This document shows, in pieces, positions 10,440 to 18,984 of a DNA stretch of 21,351 nucleotides (position 1 is the stretch's first letter; the number at the start of each line of letters is the position of its first letter). Both the position numbers and the translations under genes were made by a program. The notes beneath the pieces were generated by a model that had not been told where the DNA came from, did no database searches, and saw only the letters and a program-made list of their open reading frames with translations. Source of the DNA: Chara braunii (Eukaryota > Streptophyta > Charophyceae > Charales > Characeae); contig BFEA01000382.1 in NCBI GenBank assembly GCA_003427395.1, positions 856,783 through 878,133 of the forward strand, written 5' to 3'.

Positions 10440-10735
10440 GAAGAGCTGAGTTTTTGGCAAGGATATTGGACTCAGCCTTGGAAAGGATATAGGACTCGGC
10501 CTTGAAAAAGATATTGGATTCAGCCTAGGAAGAGATACTGGATTGAGCCTTGGAATTGGACTGAGCATTGGAATTGAACTGAGCCTTGGAATTGGATTGA
10601 GCCTTGGAATTGGACTGAGCATTGAAATTGGACTGAGCATTGAAATTGGATTGAGCTTTGGGATGGGCTTGAGCATTGGAATTGGATTGAGCATTGGAAT
10701 TGGAATGAGCACTGGAAATTGCATTGCATAAACAG
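10440..10735 (+). repeat. 18-bp minisatellite (TTGGAATTGGACTGAGCA-type)
   Basis: About 14 degenerate units of TTGGAATTGGACTGAGCA are present, with a few longer 30-bp versions at the left end (GGATATTGGACTCAGCC-type). Because 18 is a multiple of three, long frames stay open on both strands with hexapeptide repeats (GLSIGI on +; SNSNAQ, PIPMLN and QFQCSI on -). The right copy has the matching array at about 16741-17025. I regard the open frames as a by-product of the period rather than genes. Confidence 0.8.
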
Positions 10736-11622
10736 GAGACCCTAGGCAACTTGAAATGGACATGGAAATATCATTGAAATGGATTTCTCTTTTCTTCTAG
10801 TCCTTGGCCTCAGCAAGAGGGGGATACCGGTGCTTGCACCGCGACCCCAAGACCTCTATCCCTTAAAGGGAAAAGTCTTAACGCGACCTGTTCCTCTTAC
10901 AAGGGGATGAGGGTTAAAGGACCAAGGCACCTACCACTTGGATCGGTGTGGGACGTCCGGAACTGACCCCGACAATGATCTCTAGTCGGGGAGTTCAAAT
11001 TGCGCCTCGTGATGAGAGTCTAAACGTCAAAGGGTGAGAGAACCAAATGGGCGAGAGAGTCATTATTATTCTAGTCTATTTTGTTACTCTCCAACCACAC
11101 GCCATACCATAGAGGGGTGACATGGCTGTTTGGGTCGGACCTTGGTTGCCCGGAAGCACCGTCCAAGAGGAGGAGCCAGGCGAGGTACCGGGTGGAGGCC
11201 GCCACCACCACGGGGCATTGACACTGCCCTGCCGGAACATTACAACCGTTTCGGGACTAATTGCGAGGTCTTCGTAACTGCACTCACGAACTAATAGAGA
11301 GTCCGAACTCTCTTGAAAGGAAGAGGCCGGATCCAGAAAACTACCACTCGGGAGGAACGATTCGCGAGCAAAGCTCCTACGGCTAAACGAGGCCCTGGGA
11401 GGTTTGGACTGGACCTGACTGCTAGATATGAGGAAGAACCTCAGTATTGGTGCTCGCCACGCAATAGAAAAAATTCAGATCGAGTAGGAGGATGAGGCGT
11501 CACCCGTTGGGGAGGAACTGATCACCCTTCGGATGGGCTTGTGTCCTTGACTGCGGTCGGCGGACCAAAGGTCTGCGTACCTCCGAGTGAGAACCAGTCG
11601 CGCGATGGGGACATTGCGTTTT
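10736..11622 (+). other. Conserved 3' untranslated region of the left element
   Basis: No gene is supported here. The stretch is collinear with 15873-16735 on the - strand of the right copy. A pyrimidine tract ending in TTTTCTTCTAG (10789-10799) is kept in both copies and looks like a splice acceptor. Near 11230-11495 a frame is open in both copies on each side of a tandem stop TAATAG (11292-11297), with similar translations (HYNRFGTNCEVFV before it; RIQKTTTR and GPGRFGLDL after it). It has no ATG (it opens at TTG) and no recognised domain. It may be a fossil coding segment or a spliced exon; I cannot decide. Confidence 0.5.
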
Positions 11623-11636
11623 GAGTGGGGGGAAGG
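11623..11636 (+). promoter_or_regulatory. Polypurine tract of the left element
   Basis: GAGTGGGGGGAAGG lies directly before TGTGCC. A purine run immediately followed by TG is the usual junction between a polypurine tract, which primes plus-strand DNA, and a 3' LTR. The right copy has the identical tract in reverse complement at 15859-15872, next to the same TGTGCC, which supports the call. Confidence 0.65.
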
Positions 11637-11835
11637 TGTGCCATCTACCAATGAAAAACGCATGGAAAAGACTTGTACAATTGGCTTTGCATGGGCATGA
11701 GGAAAGGGGGCATGGCAAAATGCCCAGAACAGAAAAGACTTGTGCAATCGGCTTTGCATGGGCCTGAGAAAAGGGGGCCTGGCAAACTGTCCAGAACAGA
11801 AAGGACTAGTGTAATTGGTTGTGCATGGGCCTTGG
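11637..11835 (+). repeat. Start of the left 3' LTR with 67-bp U3 repeats
   Basis: The sequence opens with TGTGCCATCTACC right after the polypurine tract and matches the right copy from 15858 downward. From 11671 it carries a 67-bp tandem repeat (ACTTGTGCAATCGGCTTTGC) at 11671, 11738 and 11805, about 2.4 units. Homology with the right copy stops near 11835, where purine-rich DNA gives way to pyrimidine-rich DNA. The left LTR therefore appears truncated or joined to the core. No matching 5' LTR was found upstream of gag, so LTR status rests on position and the polypurine tract. Confidence 0.55.
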
Positions 11836-11849
11836 ATCTAGGAGGGGTG

Positions 11850-12460
11850 AGGTCATCATTGGGACCTGGCAGTCCCTACTGCAGCAGTCCCAATGAGCCG
11901 GCACATTTTCCTCCACCCATTTCTCCCCTTTTGTCTCATTCTCCCTCCATTTTCTCCCCTTTTTCTTTTCTTTTTCTTTTATCCTTGCTATGGCAAGTGT
12001 CAAACTGCTGTTCTCTCTCTTTCTAGGCCTTAGAACCTTGTTCATGGCCAGATTCATGGCCGGCTGTTGGCCGTTGCATCCCGGCCTAACAAGTTGGCAT
12101 GCCCATGCTCCTAGGGGGCTTATTTTCCTCCCGTTAGCATCCATTTTGAACATCTTTGGCTCCGATTTTTCATGGCTAGCCCATTTCTTGCTTGGAGCCC
12201 CTTGGACTCTCATTTTTTCATGCCTAGCTAGTCCGAGATATTTCGGACTGCTGGGCAGCCCTCCCATCATCTGTTGTTCTTTGTTTTTCACTCCCGTTTC
12301 ACCCGTTTAAGCCCCAATGGTGCTAGTATTTTTCACCGTCGAGATCGTCGATCTCGGCGGTGCCGTTTGCCTTGCACGGCCACTCCCTACATTGGCTAAT
12401 GGTTTCCCCTTGGGACACCTCAAGTCCCCGCCATTCCCCCATACTAGTTCTATTTTTTTG
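11850..12460. repeat. Core direct repeat, copy A
   Basis: In order this copy contains an inverted repeat around GGGACCTGGCAGTCCC (10-bp perfect arms at 11856-11865 and 11887-11896), a T/C-rich tract (about 11930-11990), a GGCAAGTGTCAA word, the hairpin AGTCCGA...TCGGACT (12230-12249), and GGTGCTAGTATTTTT followed by a CGAGATC/GATCTCG hairpin (12341-12360). CTTGGGACACCTCAAGTCCC closes it. The same series of landmarks occurs at 13280-14060, so the two are diverged copies of one sequence. No coding function is evident. Confidence 0.5.
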
Positions 12461-13238
12461 TCCCGCTGGCGGTGCCGTCGACAAGGCTCGATTTTTCGAC
12501 AATTTTTATTTGACCCCATTTAGTCCCCGGCGTCATCCTGGTTGATGCCCAATTTTTATTTGGGACTTCCCATGTCCCCGGCGGCCCCATTTCATTGTTA
12601 CCATGTACCTCAAGTGTGCCGTTTATATTCTCGGTCGCGGAACCCCCGCCTTGCCGTTATCATTTACCGTTATGCTCCCCTATGTCTACGACACAGTTTT
12701 CTAGTCTTTTGGGCGTGCCGTGGCTCAGTTCCCTTTGGCCTAGGCATCCCTATGCAGTCCGTTATTTCTCGGACTGCAGCCACAACCAACGTTCTAGTCC
12801 CACAGCCCCACGTCATGCGTCATGCCCAAGGAAAATGAAGCATTAATTTTCCAAAGGCATCCGGGCTCAATTTTGGCTCCCGGAGAACCAAAAACTTGTG
12901 TTTGCCCCTCCATATGCAGACCGTTGTAACTCGGACTGTAGTAGGGGCTGTTTTCATTATCCTAATGCCCCACAACTAACCCTCAACTAAAAGAAAAAGA
13001 AACGACCAACTCTCAAGTGCATCCGGTCTCCATTTTGGTTTCCGGTGTACCTAAAACATGCGTTTAGCCTCCCCTAGGTGATCCGTTATTTTTTGGTTGC
13101 AAGGGGCTTTGCTTTTCTTTGATTTTCCCTACATAAATCAAAGAAAATGAAAGTCCTTTGTAACCGCCATATGCCCAAAATGAACATGGTCCAAAATGCC
13201 CTCCCTAGGTGGCCGTTTTCGTACGTTAGTACCCTTTT

Positions 13239-13272
<34 letters not shown>

Positions 13273-13280
13273 CCTCCACA
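12460..13280. repeat. Core region with degenerate units of about 161 bp
   Basis: Two units are easily aligned, starting near 12856 and 13017. Each has CATCCGG, then CAATTTTGG or CCATTTTGG, TCCGG, a block of A-rich ACCAAAAAC/ACCTAAAAC type, GCCCCTCC or GCCTCCCC, and CCGTTATT/CCGTTGTA. More degenerate relatives lie near 12690 and 12140. A perfect hairpin (GCAGTCCG 12754-12761, CGGACTGC 12770-12777) lies in one unit. T31 at 13242-13272 looks like an expanded version of the (TTTTTC)n tract seen in sister units. No gene is seen. Confidence 0.5.
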
Positions 13281-14075
13281 TGTTGACAGTTGGGACTTGG
13301 CAGTCCCTACTTGCTGCAGTTCCAACTGACGGCCAACTCACTATCCACTCTCACCTCCTATTTTCTTTTTCTTTTCTTTTTCTTTTAGCATGTCAAGTGT
13401 TAACTAGCCGTTAAGACCCTATTCTCATTTTTCTTTTCTTTTCTTTTTCTTTTCCTCCTTCCTTGGACAGTTGGGACTTGGCAGTCCCTACTTGCTGCAG
13501 TCCCTACTTACGGCCAACTCACTCACTCCCTCTCACTCTCCTTGTCTCATTCTCGCACATTTTCTTTTTCTTTTTCTTTTTCTTTTTGCATGCCAAGTGT
13601 CAACTAGCCGTTAAGGCCCTTTTCTTACCTCTTCCTCTTAGTTTTGGCCCTTTATATGCCCAAGGGCCAGTCTGTTATTTCCCGGACTGCAGTTATGGCC
13701 ATTCCATGCCCTTCGGAGCCACCGTTTGCCCCCCTCTCTTCCAAACGGTACGCCCCTATGCACCGATTTTCTCCGGGAGGCCTATTTTTCTTATGGAGTC
13801 CTTACGGGCTCCATTTTCTTTGGGGAGGCCAATCCGAGATTTTTCGGATTGCTCCCATGCCTCTAACACTCGTTTTCCTTACGTTTTATTTTTCTTTTGA
13901 CCTTTTCTCTTGCTCCCACTAGTGCTTGCACTAGTGGTGCTATTATTTTTTGTCGTCAAGATCTCCGACCTTGACGGTGCAACTTGTTTCATTATTTTTT
14001 TTTTTTGCACCACATATCGCGTCACAATTTTTCCTTGGGACATCACAAGTCCCCGCCACTTGTTCCGCATTAATT
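13280..14075. repeat. Core direct repeat, copy B with an internal duplication
   Basis: GGGACTTGGCAGTCCC occurs at about 13290 and 13475, each followed by CTGCAGT, (TTTTTC)n and CAAGTGT(T/C)AACTAGCCGTTAAG (about 13394 and 13592). The initial module is therefore duplicated with a period of 185-200 bp. Next come hairpins at 13668-13689 and 13830-13851, a 22-bp palindrome (13916-13937), a CGTCAAG/CTTGACG hairpin near 13953-13975 and CTTGGGACATCACAAGTCCC. The order matches copy A. Short open frames here are low-complexity and unconvincing. Confidence 0.5.
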
Positions 14076-14079
14076 CCCG

Positions 14080-14310
14080 ACACTAGTTTCGCCGGTACCA
14101 CATTTTCGCCTAGTCCCATGTGGTCTCTGACACTTTGTCCCACCGGTAACACATTTTCACCTAGTCTCATGTAGTCTCCGACACTTTGTCCCACCGGTAC
14201 CACATTTTTGCCTAGTCCTGTATGGTCCCCGACACTTTGTCCCACCGGTACCACATTTTTGCCTAGTCCCGTGTGGTCCATGACACTATGTCCTGCCGGT
14301 ACATGTTCCG
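14080..14310. repeat. 51-bp tandem repeat, about 4.5 copies
   Basis: The word CCGGTACCACATTTT recurs at 14092, 14143, 14194, 14245 and 14296, an exact 51-bp period. Because 51 is 17 codons, a - strand frame with a real ATG at 14356 stays open for 137 codons (13943-14356) as 17-residue repeats (LGKNVVPVGQSVGD). I treat this frame as a by-product of the period because it has no recognisable domain and no second copy in the window. Confidence 0.8.
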
Positions 14311-15178
14311 CCGGCGGTCCCGTTGACACTCTTGCCATTTTTCTACCTCCTGGCATCTTCCTTCTCTTGTGTCTTCTCGCGTCCCACGCACCGTCCTCCC
14401 CGGGTGCGGGTCCTCACTTGGCCTGTGGCCCCCTTGACCCTCTCGGCGTCGCATCCTGGTGACCCCCCTTGGTCCGGGTTACGTCTTCATGCGCTAGTAC
14501 CTCACTTGTCGTCTTCTCTCTTCCTTTCTCCTTGCGGTGCGCGCCCCACGTCATTACTTCTTTCGGCGGTCCTTCTCCTTTTTCGGGGGAAGGGTCGTCT
14601 TTGCCATTTTCTTGCGGTCCTTATGCCGCCTCCCGTTCCGTTAATTTCCTCGCGGTTCCATGACCCCAACGACCCCGGGCAGCCTCTAGATCCCAAGTGC
14701 TTGTGCCTTCGCCTTCAATCCTTCCATCCTCCTTGCCTCCAGTTTTTTCTGCTGTGCACAAATCTGCCATATACAGTCTCACGAGTGACGTGATGTTTTT
14801 CGGGACTCACCTGTCTGACACATTTCCCTCACTCATTCACGATGTCCTCATTGCGCACCAGCCCTCAGTCAGTAGGGATTTGGAGATGTAGACGGAGGGG
14901 AGAGGGGATGAGGTGAGACGGTTAGTTAGCTTGCCAGGGTTCTTTTTGTCCTTTCCCATTCCTTTCCCAGGGTTCCCTTTTAGGTTTCCCCCCTTGGGAC
15001 GGAGGAGGGTGCGGGGCGGTCACAGACTTCTTTTAGGCTTTTCTCTCCCCATTCATCGCTCTTAGGACATCATTCCTTTCCTGTGTCATTCATTACTCTT
15101 AGGACATCAGACCTTTTTTTTTCTCATTCCATGCCAGTCGGTCTATTCTCGACTACCATCGTTCTCAATGCCTCGCAC
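14311..15178. other. Pyrimidine-rich core, no gene seen
   Basis: This stretch is C/T-rich on the + strand, so it looks like a continuation of the right element read on the - strand. I see no domain and no convincing start. One short direct duplication is visible: CATTCAT(C/T)(G/A)CTCTTAGGACATCA at 15051-15073 and 15088-15110, about 37 bp apart. It could be the R/U5 portion of a long right LTR, but no LTR end was identified. Confidence 0.4.
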
Positions 15179-15366
15179 CTTTGGGTCCTTCGGTCCAAGC
15201 AATCCATGTTTTCGAAACTTCTTTCCTTCGGGTCTTTCGGCCCGTGCAATCCATATTTTCAATACTTCATTCCTTCGGGTCTTTCGGCCCGTGCAATCCA
15301 TGTTTTCAACTCTTCTTTCCTTCGGGTTTTTCGGCCCGTGCAGTCCATGTTTTTCCGTTACCCTCC
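15179..15366 (-). repeat. 47-bp tandem repeat, four copies
   Basis: CTTCGGGTCTTTCGGCCCGT-type units begin at 15179, 15226, 15273 and 15320, an exact 47-bp period. Each contains CGGG...CCCG, able to form a short stem. Since 47 is not a multiple of three, the same peptide motif appears in all three + frames, which argues against coding. The array lies about 150 bp downstream of the TATA-like site on the - strand, so it may be in the transcribed leader of the right element. Confidence 0.8.
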
Positions 15367-15518
15367 CCGAGGTTCAGGCTTTGCCAAATCCACATGCATT
15401 TCCCCCGGGTCTATTTACCCGGCCTTTCTTCGGTCCTGCCAATTTCGCATGCATATCACACTTTATCCTTTCTTGCCCTTTGCTTAATTAACTTTTCATG
15501 CGCAATGCTCAGTTCATC

Positions 15519-15529
15519 CCTTATATATC
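15519..15529 (-). promoter_or_regulatory. TATA-like box in the right LTR
   Basis: Read on the - strand this is GATATATAAGG, about 330 bp inside the LTR start at 15858 and just downstream of the tandem U3 repeats. The position and order (repeats, then TATA box) fit an LTR promoter driving the right element. The call rests on one motif and its context only. Confidence 0.4.
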
Positions 15530-15579
15530 TCTTTTCCAGACACCTTGTAAGACCTTCTTTTCAAGCCCATGCAAGCCAA

Positions 15580-15858
15580 TTACTCATCCATTTCCTATCC
15601 TGCCAGTCCTTTTCTTGGGTCCATGCAAAGTCCCTTATACAAGTCTTGCCAGACTCCTTTTCTCAAGCTCATACCAAGTCACTTGCCGAAATCTTTTCGG
15701 CTCTGGGCCTCTTGCCAAGCCCCTTTCATAAGCCCATGCAAAGCCAATTACACAAGTCTTTTCTGTTCTGGGCATCTTGCCAGACCTTCTTTTCTCAGGC
15801 TCATGCGAAGCCAATTGCACAAGTCTTTTCCATGCGTTTTTCGTTGGTAGATGGCACA
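15580..15858 (-). repeat. Start of the right LTR with expanded U3 repeats
   Basis: On the - strand the LTR opens with TGTGCCATCTACC at 15858. ACTTGTGCAATTGGCTT-type units follow at 15824, 15757, about 15692, 15644 and about 15597, roughly five units whose period shortens from 67 to about 47 bp. The left copy keeps only about 2.4 units. The far LTR end was not found; the LTR may extend past the TATA-like site toward 15000 or beyond. Confidence 0.55.
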
Positions 15859-15872
15859 CCTTCCCCCCACTC
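15859..15872 (-). promoter_or_regulatory. Polypurine tract of the right element
   Basis: The - strand reads GAGTGGGGGGAAGG immediately before TGTGCC, identical to the left copy at 11623-11636. Its retention in both copies supports it as the plus-strand primer and fixes the LTR start. Confidence 0.65.
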
Positions 15873-16740
15873 AAAACGCGATGTCCTCATCGCGTGATTG
15901 GTTCTCACTCGAAGGTACGCAGACCTTTGGCCTGCCGACCGCAGTTAAGGACACAAGCCCATTCGCTTCACAAAGGAAGAGTGATCAGTTCCTCCCCAGC
16001 GGGTGGCGCCTTATCCTCCTACTCGATCCGACCTTTTTTCTATTACGTGGCAAACACCAATACTGAGGTTTGTCCTCATATCTGGCAGGTAGGTCCAGTC
16101 CAAACCTCCCAGGGCCTTGTCTAGCCGTAAGAGCTTTCCTTGCGAATCGTTCCTTCCGAGTGGTAGTTTTCTGGATCCGGCCTCTTCCTCTCAAGAGAGT
16201 TGGGGCTCTCTATTAGTCCGCGAGTGCAGTTACGAAGACCTCGCAATTAGTCCCGAAACGGTTGTAATGTTCCGGCAGGGCAGTGTCAGTGCCCAGTGGT
16301 GGTGGCGGCCTCCACCCAGCACCTCGCCCGGCTCCTGCCCTTGGACAGTGCTTCCCAACTTTGTGCGGGCAGCCGAGGTCCGACCCAAATGGCCATGCCA
16401 CCCCTCTATGGTATGGCATGTGGTTGGAGAGTGGCAAAATAGACTAGAATAAGAAAGGCTCTCTCGCTCATTTTGTTCTCCCACCCTTTGACGTTTAGGC
16501 TCTCACCACGAGGCGCAATTTGAACTCCCCGACCAGAGCTCATTGTCGGGGTCAGTTACGGACGCCCCGCACCGATCCAAGTGGTAGGTGCCTTGGTCCT
16601 TTAACCCTCATCCTCTTGGGGTCGCGGTGCAAGCACCGGTATCCCCCTCTTGCTGTGGCCAAGGACTAGAAGAAAAGAAAAATTCATTTCAATGCTATTT
16701 CCATGTCCATTTCAAGTTGCCTAGGGTCCCCTGTTTATGC
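15873..16740 (-). other. Conserved 3' untranslated region of the right element
   Basis: This is the counterpart of 10736-11622. It keeps the TAATAG tandem stop and the flanking open segments (16437-16213 and 16194-15985), again opening at TTG rather than ATG. The splice-acceptor-like TTTTCTTCTAG is also kept (+ strand CTAGAAGAAAAG near 16667). No gene is supported. Confidence 0.45.
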
Positions 16741-17025
16741 AATGCAATTTCCAGTGCTCATTCCAATTCCAATGCTCAATCCAAGTCGAATGCTCAAACC
16801 CATTCCAAAGCTCAATCCAATTCCAATGCTCAGTCCAATTCCAATGCTCAGTCCAATTCCAAGGCTCAATCCAATTCCAAGGCTCAGTCCAATTCCAAGG
16901 CTCAATCCAATTCCAAGGCTCAATGCAGTATCTCTTCCAAGGCTGAGTCCAATATCCTTTCCAAGGCTGAGTCCAATATCCTTTCCAAGGGTGAGTCCAA
17001 TATCCTTGCTAATGCTCAACTCTTC
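16741..17025 (-). repeat. 18-bp minisatellite, right copy
   Basis: The + strand shows AATTCCAATGCTCAGTCC-type units, the reverse complement of the array at 10440-10735. Long frames are open on both strands (SNSNAQ, PIPMLS and GLSLGI repeats) because of the 18-bp period. Confidence 0.8.
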
Positions 17026-17106
17026 TCAATCTCATCCATCTTAGACAATCATGCAAGGGGACCCCAGTGCCAATTCCAAAGAATGACCTTTGTCAGGGGT
17101 CATTCC

Positions 17107-17262
17107 GAACAACCTGGTTAGGGCCATTCTTATCCATTTCCTTCGGAAAGCCTGGTTAGGCCCATCCTTATCCATTTCAATCGGACAGCCTGGTTAGGGT
17201 CATCCTTATCCATTTCCATCGGACAGCCTGGTTAGGGTCATCCTTATCCATTTCCATTGTTA
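17107..17262 (-). repeat. 38-bp tandem repeat, right copy, four units
   Basis: CATCCTTATCCATTTCCATC-type units repeat with a 38-bp period, matching the left array at 10209-10360 in reverse complement. The unit count is the same in both copies. Confidence 0.85.
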
Positions 17263-17679
17263 GCGCCCGAGGGGGTGGGCCTCGAGGACACGGATCATAT
17301 CTCTGTCTCGGAGGTTAGAAGGTGGTCATCTCTTGGGTTTTACGCATGCCTTTGTCTTTTGTCTCGTGCCAATCATCATTCTCATGTCCATACATACATC
17401 CGACTTGGCGTCTGGTGCTCGAATTGAGGCTCGCAACCCCAAGCAGCACTAGCCCGCCCGATCGTTCAACCATAGCGAAGGGGGTGTGTGTCATCACTGT
17501 TTTCTCCCTCTCTCTTCCCTCTCATGCCTCTTGTTGCTCTTGACTTATCCGGGACCGGTTGGATTAGGCTCCTAGGGAAGAGGATTTTTCATGCCTCTTT
17601 ACCCATAGGTGCCCTAACCTCTCTCAGAAACTCATACCATGACTCATTCGACCAAGGGTGCACATTCAAAAGGAAACTC

Positions 17680-18140
17680 TTTGCCATAGACTTTCTTCAA
17701 TCTCAACAATTCACACGCTCTCGCCCTTTCCCAAAACAAAGTCAATCATTCTTCGTTCGTCTCCCACCATCAAAGATCCCCACATTTTTAAAGGAGCAAG
17801 TTTTTATGCAAAGTAACATTAGCTACCTAGTCCCTGTTTACTTCCCGAGTTCAAGGAGCAGCTTTGTCGCAACTTTCCTAAAAAAAAGGAGACAAATTCG
17901 AATGCAAAAGTGATATCACAGGCTTGTCTCATCTAGGTCCCCCGCTTCTTCCCTTCGCTCTCTTTAAACGAAATCAGCCCTTCATAGTCCTAGTCCCAAG
18001 CGGATTGACCCTCACGCCTTTTTTGAAGAAGCAACTACTTATACAAAGTAGCACTAGTTGTCCAATCCTTAGTCATTCCTTGCATGGAAAGTTGTCTCAT
18101 AGTAGTTTATTCAAAAAAAAAATCAAATGCGAAGCTCAAA
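17680..18140 (-). repeat. Diverged tandem duplication, right copy
   Basis: This is the counterpart of 9400-9860. Two units are visible, each with an A-rich block (CTAAAAAAAAG near 17878, CAAAAAAAAA near 18112) and a GCAAAGTAGCATTAGC/TACAAAGTAGCACTAG-type word. The + strand frames (17488-17913 and 17924-18406) are open. The first begins with GTG, and the second runs antisense through the extra ORF, so neither is called as a gene. Confidence 0.6.
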
Positions 18141-18213
18141 ATGACAGTTCTGTCAGTCTCAGGTACCCATCCTTCCCATTGTCTAGCTATTCCCTGTTGT
18201 GTGTACTGCCCCT

Positions 18214-18873
18214 TTACCGCCTAGTTGCCCTGTGTCGAGCCTCCCTTGCACGATTGTCGATCTCTTGCTGCATCTTTCTCTTTGTCCTTTGCAATTGTAG
18301 GAATGTCTCTTCTGTGAAAAATGTTGTTGGCACTATGTTCTCTCCTCTGCTCAGCTTCTCCTTTCCTCTCATCGCCCACTCATACCGCATGATACTAGCC
18401 CATTGATCGAACCAGTCACTGCACGATGACCCGAACTCTCTTATCCATTTGTCCTTCTCTTCACCTGGGTCCTTATTCCTTCCCCGTACCTCTCTCGTGG
18501 GCGTTGTGACCTCATCATCCTCTTCCTCACTGCTGAGGTCTATGACCTCGTTGGGCGCTTCCTCTTCCATCCTTTGCCTCTTCCCTAGGGTCTCATCCTC
18601 CTCAATACTGGTGTCACTGTCTGATGGGAGAACTATCGGTTCCCCCTCTCTCAGGGGAGAGGGCCCCCTGGTCCCTTGCTTCCTTCCCCCTCTGTTCACA
18701 ACCAAGTTGAAGTCAAATCCCACATACAACTTCCTTTTCTTGAAACTTGATTCCCCAGCCTGTCTTGTTGCTTGTTCCACAGTAGGCCAGTTAATGGCAT
18801 TGCTGTCGTTTTCATTTCCAAATTCCTTCTTTCTCTTTTTCCTGTTGCTTTCTCCTTCCCTGGTCCTGTTCAT
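18214..18873 (-). CDS. Extra 3' ORF, right copy: two candidate SUMO-interacting motifs
   Basis: This is a 219-codon ORF of the same length as the left copy, starting at the ATG (18873-18871) directly after TGA and ending in TAA. Both candidate motifs are kept: EPIVLPSDSDTS (residues 78-89) unchanged, and EVIDLSSEEEDDE (109-121), where Ile110 becomes Val and the fit to the V-I-D-L consensus improves. The stretch WIREFGSSCSD.FDQWASIM and the following YEWAMRGKEKLSRGE are also conserved. Most replacements fall in the basic N-terminus (residues 13-19 and 44-65). It lies 354 bp downstream of the pol stop, closer than in the left copy because one 67-bp repeat unit is missing. The frame remains open although the adjacent integrase is disrupted. 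Expression is unproven, and the SUMO link is inferred from motif shape. Confidence 0.6.
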   Translation of the reverse strand: MNRTREGESNRKKRKKEFGNENDSNAINWPTVEQATRQAGESSFKKRKLYVGFDFNLVVNRGGRKQGTRGPSPLREGEPIVLPSDSDTSIEEDETLGKRQRMEEEAPNEVIDLSSEEEDDEVTTPTREVRGRNKDPGEEKDKWIREFGSSCSDWFDQWASIMRYEWAMRGKEKLSRGENIVPTTFFTEETFLQLQRTKRKMQQEIDNRAREARHRATRR

Positions 18874-18984
18874 TCATAACAAGTCACAACATTCCTCATG
18901 GACACACACTCCCTTCCACTCCCATTTGCGAGTTTTACACGCTTGCCCAGAACCCTTGCTTGCCCCATATGATCGGTAGTCCCA

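Larger units (their letters stand above)
2789..11835 (+). mobile_element. Left Ty3/Gypsy LTR retrotransposon copy, degenerate
   Basis: The domain order is Gag zinc knuckle, protease, RT, RNase H, integrase. That order, with integrase last, defines Ty3/Gypsy rather than Copia. The copy continues through a 3.4-kb region downstream of pol to a polypurine tract and an LTR start at 11637. Homology with the right copy ends near 11835. No 5' LTR or primer binding site was recognised, so the 5' limit is arbitrary. Stops and frame changes in gag-pro-pol show it is not autonomous. The 3' region, including an intact extra ORF, is shared in inverted orientation with 15640-20127. Confidence 0.9.

Noticed and set aside
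11313-11495. 60-codon frame, counterpart 15985-16194 (69 codons) on the - strand
   Set aside because: Partly conserved, but it lacks ATG, follows a tandem stop, and its right-hand end differs between copies. It is kept only as a note in the 3' region.
11637-11905. Short complete LTR ending at GGCACA (11900-11905)
   Set aside because: TGTGCC and GGCACA would make neat inverted ends, but homology with the right LTR already stops near 11835 and the right copy lacks the matching end.
13242-13272. T31 as the poly(A) tail of a retroposed LINE or SINE on the - strand
   Set aside because: The sister repeat unit at about 13440-13470 has (TTTTTC)n at the same place with the same flank, so expansion of that tract is simpler; no target-site duplication was seen.
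13943-14356. 137-codon - strand frame with 17-residue repeats
   Set aside because: The open frame is explained by the 51-bp repeat period; there is no domain outside the repeat.
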